Positions 10,821 through 19,983 of a stretch of DNA of 64,000 bases are shown here, piece by piece. Source of the DNA: Dyella sp. OK004 (GTDB lineage: Bacteria > Pseudomonadota > Gammaproteobacteria > Xanthomonadales > Rhodanobacteraceae); assembly GCF_900114495.1 (NCBI RefSeq), contig NZ_FOZI01000002.1, forward strand, positions 434,001-498,000, read 5' to 3'. Both the position numbers and the translations under genes were made by a program. The notes under the pieces were generated by a model. It was not told the origin of the DNA. It worked only from the letters and a program-made list of their open reading frames with translations, and made no database searches. Within the stretch, counting starts at the first letter, position 1. Every line of letters starts with the position of its first letter.

Positions 10821-10855
10821 CATGACTCCCCGCCGAAACCGCGCGGGGAGTCATG
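10821..10855 (+). terminator. Strong hairpin after tdh
   Basis: A perfect 13-bp inverted repeat (10821-10833 with 10843-10855) encloses a 9-base loop and starts 18 bases after the tdh stop codon. It has no clear T tract. It may terminate weakly or protect the tdh 3' end, and it separates tdh from the DUF748 gene. Confidence 0.6.
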
Positions 10856-10976
10856 CAGAAACGTCTCACGCACGAGTAAACTCGTCCCGCGGCCGGCAAA
10901 CAGGTCAGGGTCAGAGAGTATGCGGCTGGTGTAGCCGCATGCCGTCGGGTCGCAACATCGACGGAGCATCACCTGC

Positions 10977-13900
10977 ATGGCAGACCAAAGCCCCCCTGGC
11001 AATTCTCGGCTAGCCGCTGGGCGCGAACGCGCCCTCAAGGTCTATCGCTCCCACCGTGTGCGCAAGACGCTGCTGATCCTGTTGATCGTGCTGGTGGTGT
11101 TTGGACTGTTCGGCTTTTTCGCCGGGCCGTCGATCATCAAGAGCCAAGTGGAAACGCGCGCCACCGCCGCGCTGGGCCGCCCGGTGACGCTGGGCAAGGT
11201 GCACCTGAATCCCTATACATTGCGGCTGGATGTCGACCAGCTGCACATCGGCGAACCGGATGGCAAATCGCCCTTCGTCGACATCGACCGATTGACCGTG
11301 AATACGTCGTGGACGTCGCTGTTCCGGCTGGCGCCGGTGCTGGACGAGTTGAGCCTGCAGCATCCGCAGATCCACATCGCACGCACGGGCGAACAGAAGT
11401 TCAACTTCTCTGACTTGATCGATCGCTTCGCCTCGAAGCCCAGCGATCCGACTGCGCCACCGGCGCGTTTCGCGTTATCCAACATCAGCGTGCATAACGG
11501 CGACATCCAGTTCGACGATCAGGTGGCCCAGGCCAAGCACCGCATCGAACAGTTGGAGCTGGGTATTCCCTTCCTCGCCAACCTGCCGAGCAGCACCGAC
11601 GTCTTCGTGAAGCCACTGCTGGCCATGCGTGTGGACGGCAGCCAAGTACGCATCGAAGGCCAGACCAAGCCGTTCGCCAACAACCGCGAATCCACCATTG
11701 GCTTTCAGCTCGACCACTTCGACCTGCCGCGCTATCTGGGCTATGTACCCACGCAACTGCCGGTGGCGATTCCGCAAGGCCTGTTGAGCGGCAAACTGGA
11801 TCTGCATTTCGTGCAGGCGCAACCGACGTCGCTGGTGCAGCTCACCGGCAATTTGCAGCTGGACAACTTCACGCTCAACAGCAGTAAGCAGGAACCGATC
11901 GCCAAACTGGTTCGCGGCACTGCGGAACTGACCGACGTTCAACCACTGGTATCGCGCTACCACCTTGGCGCAATCAAGCTGGATCAGGCACAGCTGTACT
12001 ACACAGCGGCCGCTGGCGGACACAGCAACTTCGACACCCTGCTTGCGCCCTCCCCGGCCGCCGAGAAGGACAAGAAGGCGCCGCCGATGGATCTGCGCAT
12101 CGCATCCATGGCACTCAACGGCAGCACCATCCACTACACGGATGCCGAGCAGAACAAGCTCGATCTTGCCAACCTACATGGCAGCCTGCAGGGCCTGAGC
12201 ATGCTAGCCGCGCCGCCGGCCAAAATGGATCTTGCCGCGCAGCTCTTCGGTGGCGACATCAATGCCAAGGGCACACTAGATCTCGCCGCCAGCAAGCTCA
12301 ACGCGGCGCTGGGCCTGAAACAGGTCGACATGGTGCCGCTGCAGGCGATGGCCGGCTCGGCCATGGCGGCGCGCGCCGCTAAGGGCAAGTTGGATGCCAC
12401 CGGTCAGGTGCAGTTGGACTGGGGCAAGGTGGTCAATGTGCACCTCGCACCAGCGCACGCTACTGTCACCGATTTCGCATTGGCATCGTCAGGCAAGGCG
12501 CAGGCTGCACCGGTGGCCTGGAGCAAGCTGGAGGCTGACATCACGCAGATCGATCTGGCCGGCCGCCAGGCCCAGCTCGCCAGCCTTGTTGCGACAGGCA
12601 TGCAGCTGGATGTGCAGCGCAGCGCCAACAACGTCATCAGCCTGACTACCTTGTTCGCGCCGCCGAAGGGCGCGCCGCGCGCACCCGCCAAGGCTGACAG
12701 CGGCCCTGCGTGGCAGTGGAGCATCGCCCACCTGGGTATCGAAAATGGCTCGGTGCGTTTCACCGATCACGCGGCGGGTGGCGACAAACCAGCGCTGGTG
12801 GTGATCCAGTCGCTCAAGGCCGGCATCGACGATCTGAACGACAAGTTCAACCAGCAGCGCAACCTCAAGCTTGAAGGCAGTGTTGGCAAGGGCAGCTTTT
12901 CGACGGCGGGCAAGGTGCAACTCTCGCCGGCAATGGCCGACGTCGACTTGAGCACCAAACAACTGGATATCGCGACGTTCGCGCCCTACATCAGCGTGCC
13001 GCTGAATGTGGTGATCTCCAGCGCCCGCATCAGCAGCAAGGGCAAGCTGCACTTCGACGGCCGCAGCGCGCAACCCAAGATGACCTACAAGGGCAACGCC
13101 TCGCTAGAGCGTGTGCGGGTACAGGACAAGATCAGCGGAGACGACTTCATGCGGTGGAACTCGCTGGCCGGCTCCAATCTGGACGTGAGCTACGGCAGTG
13201 GGCCACCGCGTATGCACGTCGGTGCGCTGGTGCTGAATGCGTTCTATGCCCGCATGATCATCAACGCCAACGGCCGCCTCAACCTGTCCGATGTGGTGGC
13301 CAAGGGAGAAGCTGCGCCGGTGTCGGTGACCCGCGCGGAGAACAATGCCCCGGCAGCGCCCAAGCCACAAACGCCAACTCCCGCACAGACAGCCGTACCG
13401 ACAGCGCCAACGGCACCTGCTGCGGATATCCGCATCGGCCAGATCACTCTGGTGAACGGCCAGCTCAATTACACCGACAACTTCATCAAGCCGAACTACA
13501 CCGCCAACCTGACCAAGCTCACCGGCAAGATCGGCGCGTTTGGCACCGCCGCGGGCGGCCCGCCGGCCGACCTGGCAGTGCAAGCCGCGCTGGACGACAA
13601 CTCGCCGGTGGATATCAACGGCACCATCAACCCGCTGGCGCCGGTGGCCTTCCTCGATATCACCGGCAAGGCCAACGAGGTGGAGCTGACCCGGCTCAGC
13701 GCCTATTCCAGCAAGTACACCGGCTACCCGATCACCCAGGGCAAGCTCACAGTCGACGTCCACTACCTGCTGGACCAGGCCAAGCTCAACGCTGACAACC
13801 ATATCTTCATCACCCAGCTGACTTTCGGTGATCGCATCGAAAGCCCAGGCATCTCGCATCTGCCAGTGAAACTGGCGGTGGCTCTGCTCAAGGACACCGA

Positions 13901-14624
13901 CGGCAATATCGATGTGAACGTGCCTGTGTCGGGTTCACTGGACGATCCACAGTTCAGCATGGGCGGATTGATCTGGCGTGCCATCGGCAACCTGATCGTA
14001 AAGGCCGTGACTTCCCCGTTCCGGCTGCTCGGCTCCGCCTTTGGCGGCGGTAGCCATGAGGACCTGGGTTATGTGGAGTTCGAGCCCGGCTCAGCCGTGC
14101 TCACCGCCGCGGACAAGGAAAAGCTGACCAAGGTCATCGATGTACTCAACAAAAAACCGGCGCTCACCCTCGACATCATCGGCCGTACCGATCCTTCCAA
14201 GGATGAGGCTGGCCTGCGCAAAGTCACCGTAGACAACATGGTTCGCCGCGAGAAGGTTCTCGATGACGGCGGCAAGAATGCCGACACCTCGGACGAGGCA
14301 CTGGCCGCGGCATCGATCACACCCGACCAGTATGAGCGTTACCTGCGGCGCGCCTACAAGCATGCCGACGTCACCAAGCCGAAGGACTTCATCGGATTGA
14401 GCAAGTCGCTCGAACCCGACGACATGCGCAGCCTGCTGGAGACCAACGTAAAAACCGACGAAGCCGCCATGCGAGAACTGGCCCAGCATCGCGCCGCCGC
14501 CGTGCAGGCCTGGCTCAAGGGCAAGCTCGATGACAAACGTTATGGGCTGAAGGATCCCAAGCTCACCGCCGAAGGCATCGACGACAAGGGCAAGACGACG
14601 CGAGTGGATTTCGGCTTGCATTGA
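10977..14624 (+). CDS. DUF748 domain protein (AsmA/YhdP-like envelope protein)
   Basis: A 1215-residue protein with one N-terminal membrane helix (about residues 34-54, LLILLIVLVVFGLFGFFAG). The rest is predicted to lie in the periplasm and is built of repeating beta-rich segments such as GSVRFTDHAAGG and GQLNYTDNFIKPNYTANL. The DITGKANEVELTRLSAYS through GKLTVDVHYLLD segment and the C-terminal YVEFEPGSAVLTAADKEKL segment are typical of the DUF748 family, which belongs to the AsmA-like/bridge-like lipid-transfer group. By family analogy it may help move phospholipid between the membranes, but that is inference. A Pro/Ala/Thr-rich linker lies around residues 785-815. It sits between tdh and kbl with its own terminator. 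Confidence 0.85.
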   Translation: MADQSPPGNSRLAAGRERALKVYRSHRVRKTLLILLIVLVVFGLFGFFAGPSIIKSQVETRATAALGRPVTLGKVHLNPYTLRLDVDQLHIGEPDGKSPFVDIDRLTVNTSWTSLFRLAPVLDELSLQHPQIHIARTGEQKFNFSDLIDRFASKPSDPTAPPARFALSNISVHNGDIQFDDQVAQAKHRIEQLELGIPFLANLPSSTDVFVKPLLAMRVDGSQVRIEGQTKPFANNRESTIGFQLDHFDLPRYLGYVPTQLPVAIPQGLLSGKLDLHFVQAQPTSLVQLTGNLQLDNFTLNSSKQEPIAKLVRGTAELTDVQPLVSRYHLGAIKLDQAQLYYTAAAGGHSNFDTLLAPSPAAEKDKKAPPMDLRIASMALNGSTIHYTDAEQNKLDLANLHGSLQGLSMLAAPPAKMDLAAQLFGGDINAKGTLDLAASKLNAALGLKQVDMVPLQAMAGSAMAARAAKGKLDATGQVQLDWGKVVNVHLAPAHATVTDFALASSGKAQAAPVAWSKLEADITQIDLAGRQAQLASLVATGMQLDVQRSANNVISLTTLFAPPKGAPRAPAKADSGPAWQWSIAHLGIENGSVRFTDHAAGGDKPALVVIQSLKAGIDDLNDKFNQQRNLKLEGSVGKGSFSTAGKVQLSPAMADVDLSTKQLDIATFAPYISVPLNVVISSARISSKGKLHFDGRSAQPKMTYKGNASLERVRVQDKISGDDFMRWNSLAGSNLDVSYGSGPPRMHVGALVLNAFYARMIINANGRLNLSDVVAKGEAAPVSVTRAENNAPAAPKPQTPTPAQTAVPTAPTAPAADIRIGQITLVNGQLNYTDNFIKPNYTANLTKLTGKIGAFGTAAGGPPADLAVQAALDDNSPVDINGTINPLAPVAFLDITGKANEVELTRLSAYSSKYTGYPITQGKLTVDVHYLLDQAKLNADNHIFITQLTFGDRIESPGISHLPVKLAVALLKDTDGNIDVNVPVSGSLDDPQFSMGGLIWRAIGNLIVKAVTSPFRLLGSAFGGGSHEDLGYVEFEPGSAVLTAADKEKLTKVIDVLNKKPALTLDIIGRTDPSKDEAGLRKVTVDNMVRREKVLDDGGKNADTSDEALAAASITPDQYERYLRRAYKHADVTKPKDFIGLSKSLEPDDMRSLLETNVKTDEAAMRELAQHRAAAVQAWLKGKLDDKRYGLKDPKLTAEGIDDKGKTTRVDFGLH

Positions 14625-14636
14625 GGATCGGCAAGC

Positions 14637-14671
14637 AGCCCCTCCTGACCCAGGAGGGGCTCAGACGGTTT
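14637..14671 (+). terminator. Terminator after the DUF748 gene
   Basis: An 11-bp stem (14637-14647 with 14651-14661) with a 3-base loop begins 12 bases after the stop codon, and a TTTT run follows shortly after. It separates the DUF748 gene from kbl, so kbl probably has its own promoter. Confidence 0.75.
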
Positions 14672-14727
14672 TCTGATCGCCCGTAAAAGCTCACAATCGG
14701 CACTTTCCTTCCCAGGGCCGAATCTTC

Positions 14728-15924
14728 ATGAGCTACTCCGCCAAGGCACGCTACGCCGCCGAACTCGAATCCATCCGCGAGCAGGGTCTGTTCAAGGCCG
14801 AACGCGTGATCACCTCGCCGCAGTCGGCTGAGATCGAGTTGGAGGGCGGGCGCAAGGTGCTCAACTTCTGCGCGAACAACTACCTTGGCCTGGCTGACCA
14901 TCCCGAGGTAATCCAGGCGGCGAAGGACGCGCTGGACAGCCATGGTTTCGGTATGGCGTCGGTACGCTTCATCTGCGGCACCCAGGATCTGCACAAGCAG
15001 CTGGAGAAAAAGATCGCCGAGTTCTTCGGCACCGAGGACACCATCCTCTACGCCGCCTGCTTCGACGCCAACGGCGGCCTGTACGAGCCGTTGCTGGGTG
15101 AGGAGGACGCGATCATTTCCGACGCGCTCAACCACGCATCCATCATCGACGGCATCCGCCTGTGCAAGGCCAAGCGCTTCCGTTACGCCAACTGCGACGT
15201 GGCGGACCTGGAGAAGCAGTTGCAGGACGCCGATGCGGCTGGTGTGCGCACCAAGCTGATCACCTCCGACGGTGCGTTCTCGATGGACGGCTTTATCGCT
15301 CCGCTGGACCAGATCACGGCTCTGGCGAAGAAGTACAACGCGATGGTGCATATCGACGAATGCCACTGCACCGGCTTTCTCGGCGAAACCGGCCGTGGCT
15401 CGGCCGAGGTCAACGGCGTGATGGACAAGATCGACATCTTCACCGGCACGCTGGGTAAAGCACTGGGTGGCGCACTCGGCGGCTTCACCACGGGCCGTGC
15501 CGAAGTGATCGAGATGCTGCGCCAGCGCTCGCGCCCGTACCTGTTCTCCAACTCGCTGCCGCCGCATGTGGTGGCAGCGGCGATCAAGGTATTCGACATG
15601 CTCGCCAGCGCGGGTGACCTGCGTCAGCGTGTGCAGGAGAACACCCGCTACTTCCGCGAGCAGATGACCAAGGCGGGTTTCGACATCAAGCCTGGCGTGC
15701 ATCCGATCGTGCCGGTGATGGTCTACGACGCCAAGAAGGCGCAGGCGATGGCCACCGCGCTGCTGGACGAAGGTATCTATGTCACAGGCTTCTTCTATCC
15801 CGTGGTGCCGCAAGGCCAGGCGCGCATCCGTACGCAGATGAGCGCCGCGCATACACGTGAGCATCTGGATCACGCCATCGCTGCGTTCACCAAGGTCGGG
15901 CGAGCGCTTGGGGTGATTGGCTAA
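14728..15924 (+). CDS. kbl: Glycine C-acetyltransferase (2-amino-3-ketobutyrate CoA ligase)
   Basis: Kbl cleaves 2-amino-3-ketobutyrate with CoA to glycine and acetyl-CoA, completing threonine breakdown begun by Tdh. The 398-residue alpha-oxoamine synthase fold has [14 protein letters not shown] (about 46-59), the PLP-stacking His region [10 protein letters not shown], and [11 protein letters not shown] with the PLP-ring Asp. The Schiff-base Lys244 is in [14 protein letters not shown], the same position as in the E. coli enzyme. Length is normal. It is separated from tdh by the DUF748 gene and followed by its own hairpin. Confidence 0.97.
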   Translation: MSYSAKARYAAELESIREQGLFKAERVITSPQSAEIELEGGRKVLNFCANNYLGLADHPEVIQAAKDALDSHGFGMASVRFICGTQDLHKQLEKKIAEFFGTEDTILYAACFDANGGLYEPLLGEEDAIISDALNHASIIDGIRLCKAKRFRYANCDVADLEKQLQDADAAGVRTKLITSDGAFSMDGFIAPLDQITALAKKYNAMVHIDECHCTGFLGETGRGSAEVNGVMDKIDIFTGTLGKALGGALGGFTTGRAEVIEMLRQRSRPYLFSNSLPPHVVAAAIKVFDMLASAGDLRQRVQENTRYFREQMTKAGFDIKPGVHPIVPVMVYDAKKAQAMATALLDEGIYVTGFFYPVVPQGQARIRTQMSAAHTREHLDHAIAAFTKVGRALGVIG

Positions 15925-15936
15925 AGCAGGAGGCGG

Positions 15937-15971
15937 GGAACGGACACGCGTCGCGCATCCCGTCCGTTCCC
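15937..15971 (+). terminator. Hairpin terminator between kbl and the convergent secreted-protein gene
   Basis: A GGGAACGGAC/GTCCGTTCCC stem (10 bp) with a 16-base loop begins 12 bases after kbl. It lies 14 bases from the stop codon of the convergent gene and may serve both. Confidence 0.65.
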
Positions 15972-15984
15972 TGCTTCCGTGTTT

Positions 15985-16710
15985 TCAGGGCAGTCGGCTC
16001 AATTCCTGCCGGTAGCGCCAGCTCTCGGTGGTCGACGACTGCACTGCATCGGCGAAGTCGCGCAGCGCGGCTTCGTCGCTAGATAGCAAAGTAGCGATAT
16101 CGTGTTCGAAGCGGCCATAGCTGGCCCAGTTCTCGCGCGACACCATCAGCATGTACTGCGGCGTGTCGCCACCGGTGACCAACCGGTACCAGGTATGTAC
16201 CGGTGCACCGGCGTTGGCGGCCAGCGCCTTATGCATGGCCTGGATCGCATGCTCGAAACGCGGCTCCATACCGGGACGCACATGGAAATGGGTGACCTGC
16301 ACGACGGCACTCGGCTTACGGTCTTCAAGCGGCGTGCCGGAACTGCCGTTGCGTAGCAGGACGTAGGTGGGCAGCCCCACGGGAGTTGCATAGGGTGCAA
16401 CCGTGGCGCGGAAATCGGCGCCGTCTTCCGCTACATCGACCCGGTGGTCGAAGGCTGCAAACGGTTCGCCCACGTTGGCATCGACGAAATAGCCGTCGCG
16501 CTCACCATCCTCGATGGTCCAGCCATACCAGACCAGGGGGTCATGATGCGCCTTGTGCCAACCCAGGTGCCGGCGATAACCGTCCTCGAACTGAGTCGTC
16601 GCGCCAGGAGCCATACGATAGACGAAGAAATGGGCGGCGTTGCCCTGCTGAGCCCGGACCGGCGATACCAACAGCAGGGTCAGCGCAAACATGAGCGAGC
16701 GATAAGACAT
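15985..16710 (-). CDS. Secreted protein with two ferredoxin-like (ABM-type) repeats, unknown function
   Basis: I do not recognise a named family. The 241-residue product has a clear signal peptide (MSYRSLMFALTLLLVSPVRA). It then has two related halves, one starting HFFVYRMAPGATTQFEDGY (about 27-95) and one starting VTHFHVRPGMEPRFEHA (about 138-205). Each has a beta strand, a helix that begins near a Phe-Glu pair, and a Trp-Tyr strand (LVWYGW and HTWYRL). This is the pattern of tandem dimeric alpha/beta-barrel (monooxygenase-like) domains. Periplasmic location is inferred. It is divergent from the LysR gene across a 116-base gap, so the regulator may control it. Confidence 0.7.
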   Translation of the reverse strand: MSYRSLMFALTLLLVSPVRAQQGNAAHFFVYRMAPGATTQFEDGYRRHLGWHKAHHDPLVWYGWTIEDGERDGYFVDANVGEPFAAFDHRVDVAEDGADFRATVAPYATPVGLPTYVLLRNGSSGTPLEDRKPSAVVQVTHFHVRPGMEPRFEHAIQAMHKALAANAGAPVHTWYRLVTGGDTPQYMLMVSRENWASYGRFEHDIATLLSSDEAALRDFADAVQSSTTESWRYRQELSRLP

Positions 16711-16826
16711 GGCAATCCTGATGAGGTGCGTTGAGCCGGGATTCTCGACTTGCTGCCCCGGGCACCGCCATGCGAATCTTTTTCACTCCCCGACAAATCT
16801 TTTTTGTCTCCCCCAAGGCGCGGCGC

Positions 16827-17708
16827 ATGAACGTGGAACTGCGTTACCTGCATGCCTTTCGTGCGGTCTGCGAAGCCGGCAGCCTGCGCGCCGCGGCGGC
16901 GACCCTGCACCGCACTGAGCAGGCAGTGAGTTACCAGTTGCGCAAGCTGGAAGAAGCGCTGGGTATGCCGCTATTTCACCGCGGTAGCGGCCGCCTCGTT
17001 CCGAATCCGGCTGGCGAGCGGTTGTTGCTGTTCTGTCGCGACATGGGGCGCGACTGGGCCAGGTTGCATGAGGAGATCCGCGACGCCGCGCTGCCGATGG
17101 AGCCGCTGCGTATCAGCGCAGTGAGTGGGTATGGACGTTACGAATTGCTGCCATTGTTTCGCGACGGTCCGCTCGCGGATATCCCCATCCATATGCGCTA
17201 TCCCGCGGCTGACGAGGTCATGCGCCATGTGGAGTCGGGCGCCTGCGATCTGGGTTTTGTTCACCTGATGCGGCCGCACGAACGCCTTAGCCTGATACCG
17301 GTCGCGATGGAGGAAATCGTGCTCGTTACGGCGGCAAGGAACCCGCTTCCCCGACTCGATGCGGCGGCGCTTGGAGAGCTTGCCTACATCACCTACGAGG
17401 AAAGCGATTACGTCTTCGCTACCTGGTTCACTCAGATACTTTGCGTGAGTCCGGGCCGGCTGGCCGTCGCCGCTCATTTCGAGGAACTGGAGGAAGTGCT
17501 GGACTGGGTGGCGTCCGGTCGCGGCGTTTCCATAGTGCCTGCTGCCTGTGCTCTCGATTATGAGCAGCATGGCGAGATCATTGCGGTGCGCAAGCCCGAC
17601 GTTCGATGCCACAACAAGATTTACGCGGTGATGGATCCGCTGCATCGCCACCCCGCTGTGGAACGGACGCTGGCTGCGGTAAGAGAACGGACGTCTATTT
17701 ACGAGTGA
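16827..17708 (+). CDS. LysR-family transcriptional regulator
   Basis: The N-terminal winged helix-turn-helix (about residues 1-60; LRYLHAFRAVCEAGSLRAA and TEQAVSYQLRKLEEALG) and the effector-binding domain that follows are typical of LysR regulators. I choose the ATG at 16827, which follows AAGGCG at a proper distance and gives 293 residues; the open frame upstream adds 32 residues without family likeness. The effector cannot be named. Its most likely target is the divergent secreted-protein gene. The 3' end overlaps the convergent pseudouridine synthase gene by 14 bases. Confidence 0.9.
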   Translation: MNVELRYLHAFRAVCEAGSLRAAAATLHRTEQAVSYQLRKLEEALGMPLFHRGSGRLVPNPAGERLLLFCRDMGRDWARLHEEIRDAALPMEPLRISAVSGYGRYELLPLFRDGPLADIPIHMRYPAADEVMRHVESGACDLGFVHLMRPHERLSLIPVAMEEIVLVTAARNPLPRLDAAALGELAYITYEESDYVFATWFTQILCVSPGRLAVAAHFEELEEVLDWVASGRGVSIVPAACALDYEQHGEIIAVRKPDVRCHNKIYAVMDPLHRHPAVERTLAAVRERTSIYE

Positions 17709-18453
17709 GGTTTGCCACTTCCTCGGGGAGCAAATGGCGCCACTGTCCCTTCGCCAGATCGCCCAGGGGCAAATCGCCCATGGCGACGCGAATCAACCTC
17801 AGGACACCGATACCGTGTGCGGCCAGCAAGCGGCGGATGTGACGATTGCGACCTTCATCGAGCACGACTTCCAGCCATGCGTTTTTTTCACCGCTGCGCA
17901 GCAGCGTGACGCGCTTGGCGGCCAATCGCTCACCCTCTTCCATCACGCCTTCGATCAGGCGATCCAGCACAGCTTGATCGGGAATGGCGTCGATCTGCAC
18001 GTGATAGGTCTTGTCCACGTGGTGCCGAGGCTCGGTCAGCTGCGCCGCCCATACGCTGTCGTTGCTGAGTAGCAGCAAGCCCTCGCTCGCTTTGTCCAGC
18101 CGACCTACCGGGCCGAGCCAGGGCAGGCCCGCGGCCTTGAGCAGGTCGTATACGGTATCGCGCCCGCGCTCGTCAGCAGCACTAACCACGATGCCGCGCG
18201 GCTTGTTCATCGCCACATAGACTCGTTGCGCCGCGCCTACCGTCTCGCCATCCAGAAGGATGCGTTGATGCGCCGGATCGGCAGGCCGCTCGGGATCGAG
18301 TACGACGCGCCCGTCTACGCTCACCCTGCCCTCGCGAATCGCCTTCTCGGCCTGGCTGCGCGAACAGACACCCAGCTTGCTGAGTACGCGCGCCAACCCA
18401 TATCGCCGCGTGGCGCCAGATGAACCCGCCGAAGAGGGACGGAGCGGACGCAT
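17695..18453 (-). CDS. RsuA/RluB/RluE-type pseudouridine synthase
   Basis: This enzyme isomerises a uridine in rRNA. The 252-residue protein has an N-terminal S4 RNA-binding domain (LARVLSKLGVCSRSQAEKA through GRVVLDP). The catalytic domain follows with MNKPRGIVVS, the catalytic Asp in GRLDKASEGLLLLSND, KTYHVQI and EGRNRHIRRLLAAHG. These place it in the RsuA/RluB/E/F branch. Which rRNA position it modifies cannot be decided from sequence alone. I prefer the ATG at 18453 over the TTG at 18462. The tail overlaps the end of the LysR gene on the other strand. Confidence 0.88.
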   Translation of the reverse strand: MRPLRPSSAGSSGATRRYGLARVLSKLGVCSRSQAEKAIREGRVSVDGRVVLDPERPADPAHQRILLDGETVGAAQRVYVAMNKPRGIVVSAADERGRDTVYDLLKAAGLPWLGPVGRLDKASEGLLLLSNDSVWAAQLTEPRHHVDKTYHVQIDAIPDQAVLDRLIEGVMEEGERLAAKRVTLLRSGEKNAWLEVVLDEGRNRHIRRLLAAHGIGVLRLIRVAMGDLPLGDLAKGQWRHLLPEEVANLTRK

Positions 18454-18516
18454 GCTCAACAACCTGCCTCAAGTTTCGTGGGGGCTATCGTGCCCGATTT
18501 ATGCGTTGGCACAAAA

Positions 18517-18544
18517 GAAAAGCCCGGCTTGCGCCGGGCTTTTC
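18517..18544 (-). terminator. Terminator of OmpA gene 1
   Basis: An AGCCCGGC/GCCGGGCT hairpin (18521-18540) is flanked by A and T runs and lies 20 bases past the stop codon on the minus strand. A nearly identical copy follows the paralogous OmpA gene at 19937-19963, showing that the duplication unit included the terminator. Confidence 0.9.
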
Positions 18545-18563
18545 AGGACGACCTTGCGGTCGA

Positions 18564-19664
18564 TTACTGCTGGACCTGCAGCTCGGTGCGACGGTTGCGG
18601 GCGCGGCCTGCATCCGTGTCGTTGCTGTCGATCGGGTCGCTCTTGCCGTGACCGATCGGGCCTTCCAGGCGGCTGGCAGCCACACCGTGGGAGGTCAGGT
18701 AGTCGTACACGATCTGAGCGCGACGCTCGGACAGGCTCTGGTTGTAGGCGTCCTTACCGACCGAGTCGGTGAAGCCGGCAACCATGACCTTGACCTGCGG
18801 GTAGCGGTTCAGGGTGTCCACAGCCTGGTCGAGGATGGCGATCGAGTCGGCGCTGGGCTCAGCCAGGGCCTTCTTGATGTCCTTCTCGCCCTTCTTCGGA
18901 CGGTCGAACTTGAAGTTCACACCACGCAGGTCGATCACGACCTTCTGCGGGCAGCCATCCGGACCGACGATGGTGCCAGCCGGGGTGTTCGGGCACTTGT
19001 CGTCGCAATCGTTCACGCCGTCGCCGTCGCTGTCCAGCTTGGAGCAGTCAGGAGCGACCGGCGGCGGAGCCACGACCGGCGCGGCCGGCGGAGCACCGAA
19101 GCGCGAGACCACACTGAAGCCCAGGAACCAGTCGCCGTAACCGTTCTTCTTGGGCTGACTCTTGTCGTCCCAGTCGTAGCGGTAGCCAGCTTCGGCACGG
19201 ATGTCGGAGCTGTCGGTGATCGACTTGGACACGCCCACGCCCAGCTCTGCAGCCGGCGCCCAGCCCTTGTTGAAGCGGTTCTTGTGGTAGCTGCCCATCA
19301 CACCGGCGAGCAGGTACGGACGCCATGCATCCGCCGCGCCGAAGTAGTAACGAGCGGCCACGCCAATGTTGTTGCTCGCCCAGTTGCCGCCACCGATCTT
19401 GCTGTCGATGTCGCGCTTGGTGCGGTCAATGAACAGGTCGATCGAGGTGTTCGGAGCAATGAACTTGCCCACGCCCAGGCCGTAGTAGACCTGACGGCTG
19501 TTGGTGTTGCGGTCCGTGTCATTGTAGTAGCCGCCCACGGTCGGCGCGATGTACCAGCGACCGTCGTAGCTCGGCGTGGTCGCACCGGCAGTGTCCTGCG
19601 CGTGAACGGCACCCACGCCGCCCAGGGCCAGGGCAATCAGAAAATACAAGCCCTTACGATTCAT
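18564..19664 (-). CDS. OmpA-family outer-membrane protein with TSP3 repeat, copy 1
   Basis: The 366-residue protein has a signal peptide ending VHAQD and an N-terminal beta-barrel region (about 30-205, rich in alternating aromatic residues). A Pro/Ala linker and a calcium-binding thrombospondin type 3 segment (DSDGDGVNDCDDKCPNTPAG) follow. The C-terminal OmpA domain has FTDSVGKDAYNQSLSERRA and DAGRARNRRTEL, the peptidoglycan-binding region. It should anchor the outer membrane to the cell wall. The start has a GAGGAGAC ribosome site. It is the downstream copy of a tandem pair whose coding, leader and terminator sequences are highly alike, which points to recent duplication or gene conversion. 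Confidence 0.93.
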   Translation of the reverse strand: MNRKGLYFLIALALGGVGAVHAQDTAGATTPSYDGRWYIAPTVGGYYNDTDRNTNSRQVYYGLGVGKFIAPNTSIDLFIDRTKRDIDSKIGGGNWASNNIGVAARYYFGAADAWRPYLLAGVMGSYHKNRFNKGWAPAAELGVGVSKSITDSSDIRAEAGYRYDWDDKSQPKKNGYGDWFLGFSVVSRFGAPPAAPVVAPPPVAPDCSKLDSDGDGVNDCDDKCPNTPAGTIVGPDGCPQKVVIDLRGVNFKFDRPKKGEKDIKKALAEPSADSIAILDQAVDTLNRYPQVKVMVAGFTDSVGKDAYNQSLSERRAQIVYDYLTSHGVAASRLEGPIGHGKSDPIDSNDTDAGRARNRRTELQVQQ

Positions 19665-19983
19665 CAGGTGTCTCCTCGTTTATTGGTTTTCGCGTCCGTT
19701 CCACCCCAGACGGAAATCGCGCGTCAGAACTTCATGGTTCGACATACAGGGACCTTCAATGTCCCTTGCTTGACGTTCCTAACAGCAAGCGCGGCAGAGT
19801 GTAGCAAAACCGTTAAGTGATACGCACGCCCCCGAACATATAAACATGACAGCTTAAGTTTTTGGTGGGGTCTCGTTCAGGCAAAAAACCCTTGAGGAGC
19901 AAGGCTCAACCTCGCCATGCCGCCTAATTCCTAAAAGAAAAGCCCGGCTTGCGCCGGGCTCTTCAGGACGACCTTCCGGTCGA
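19665..19983 (-). promoter_or_regulatory. Intergenic region between OmpA paralogues: leader of copy 1, terminator of copy 2
   Basis: No gene is seen in these 319 bases. The part next to OmpA 1 (about 19665-19720) repeats the 5' leader of OmpA 2 (21100-21150), including the ribosome site and the block TTTTCGCGTCCGTTCCA. About 19937-19963 is the duplicated AGCCCGGC/GCCGGGCT terminator of OmpA 2. The middle is relatively AT-rich and should contain the promoter of copy 1; no clear -35/-10 pair was assigned. Confidence 0.7.
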
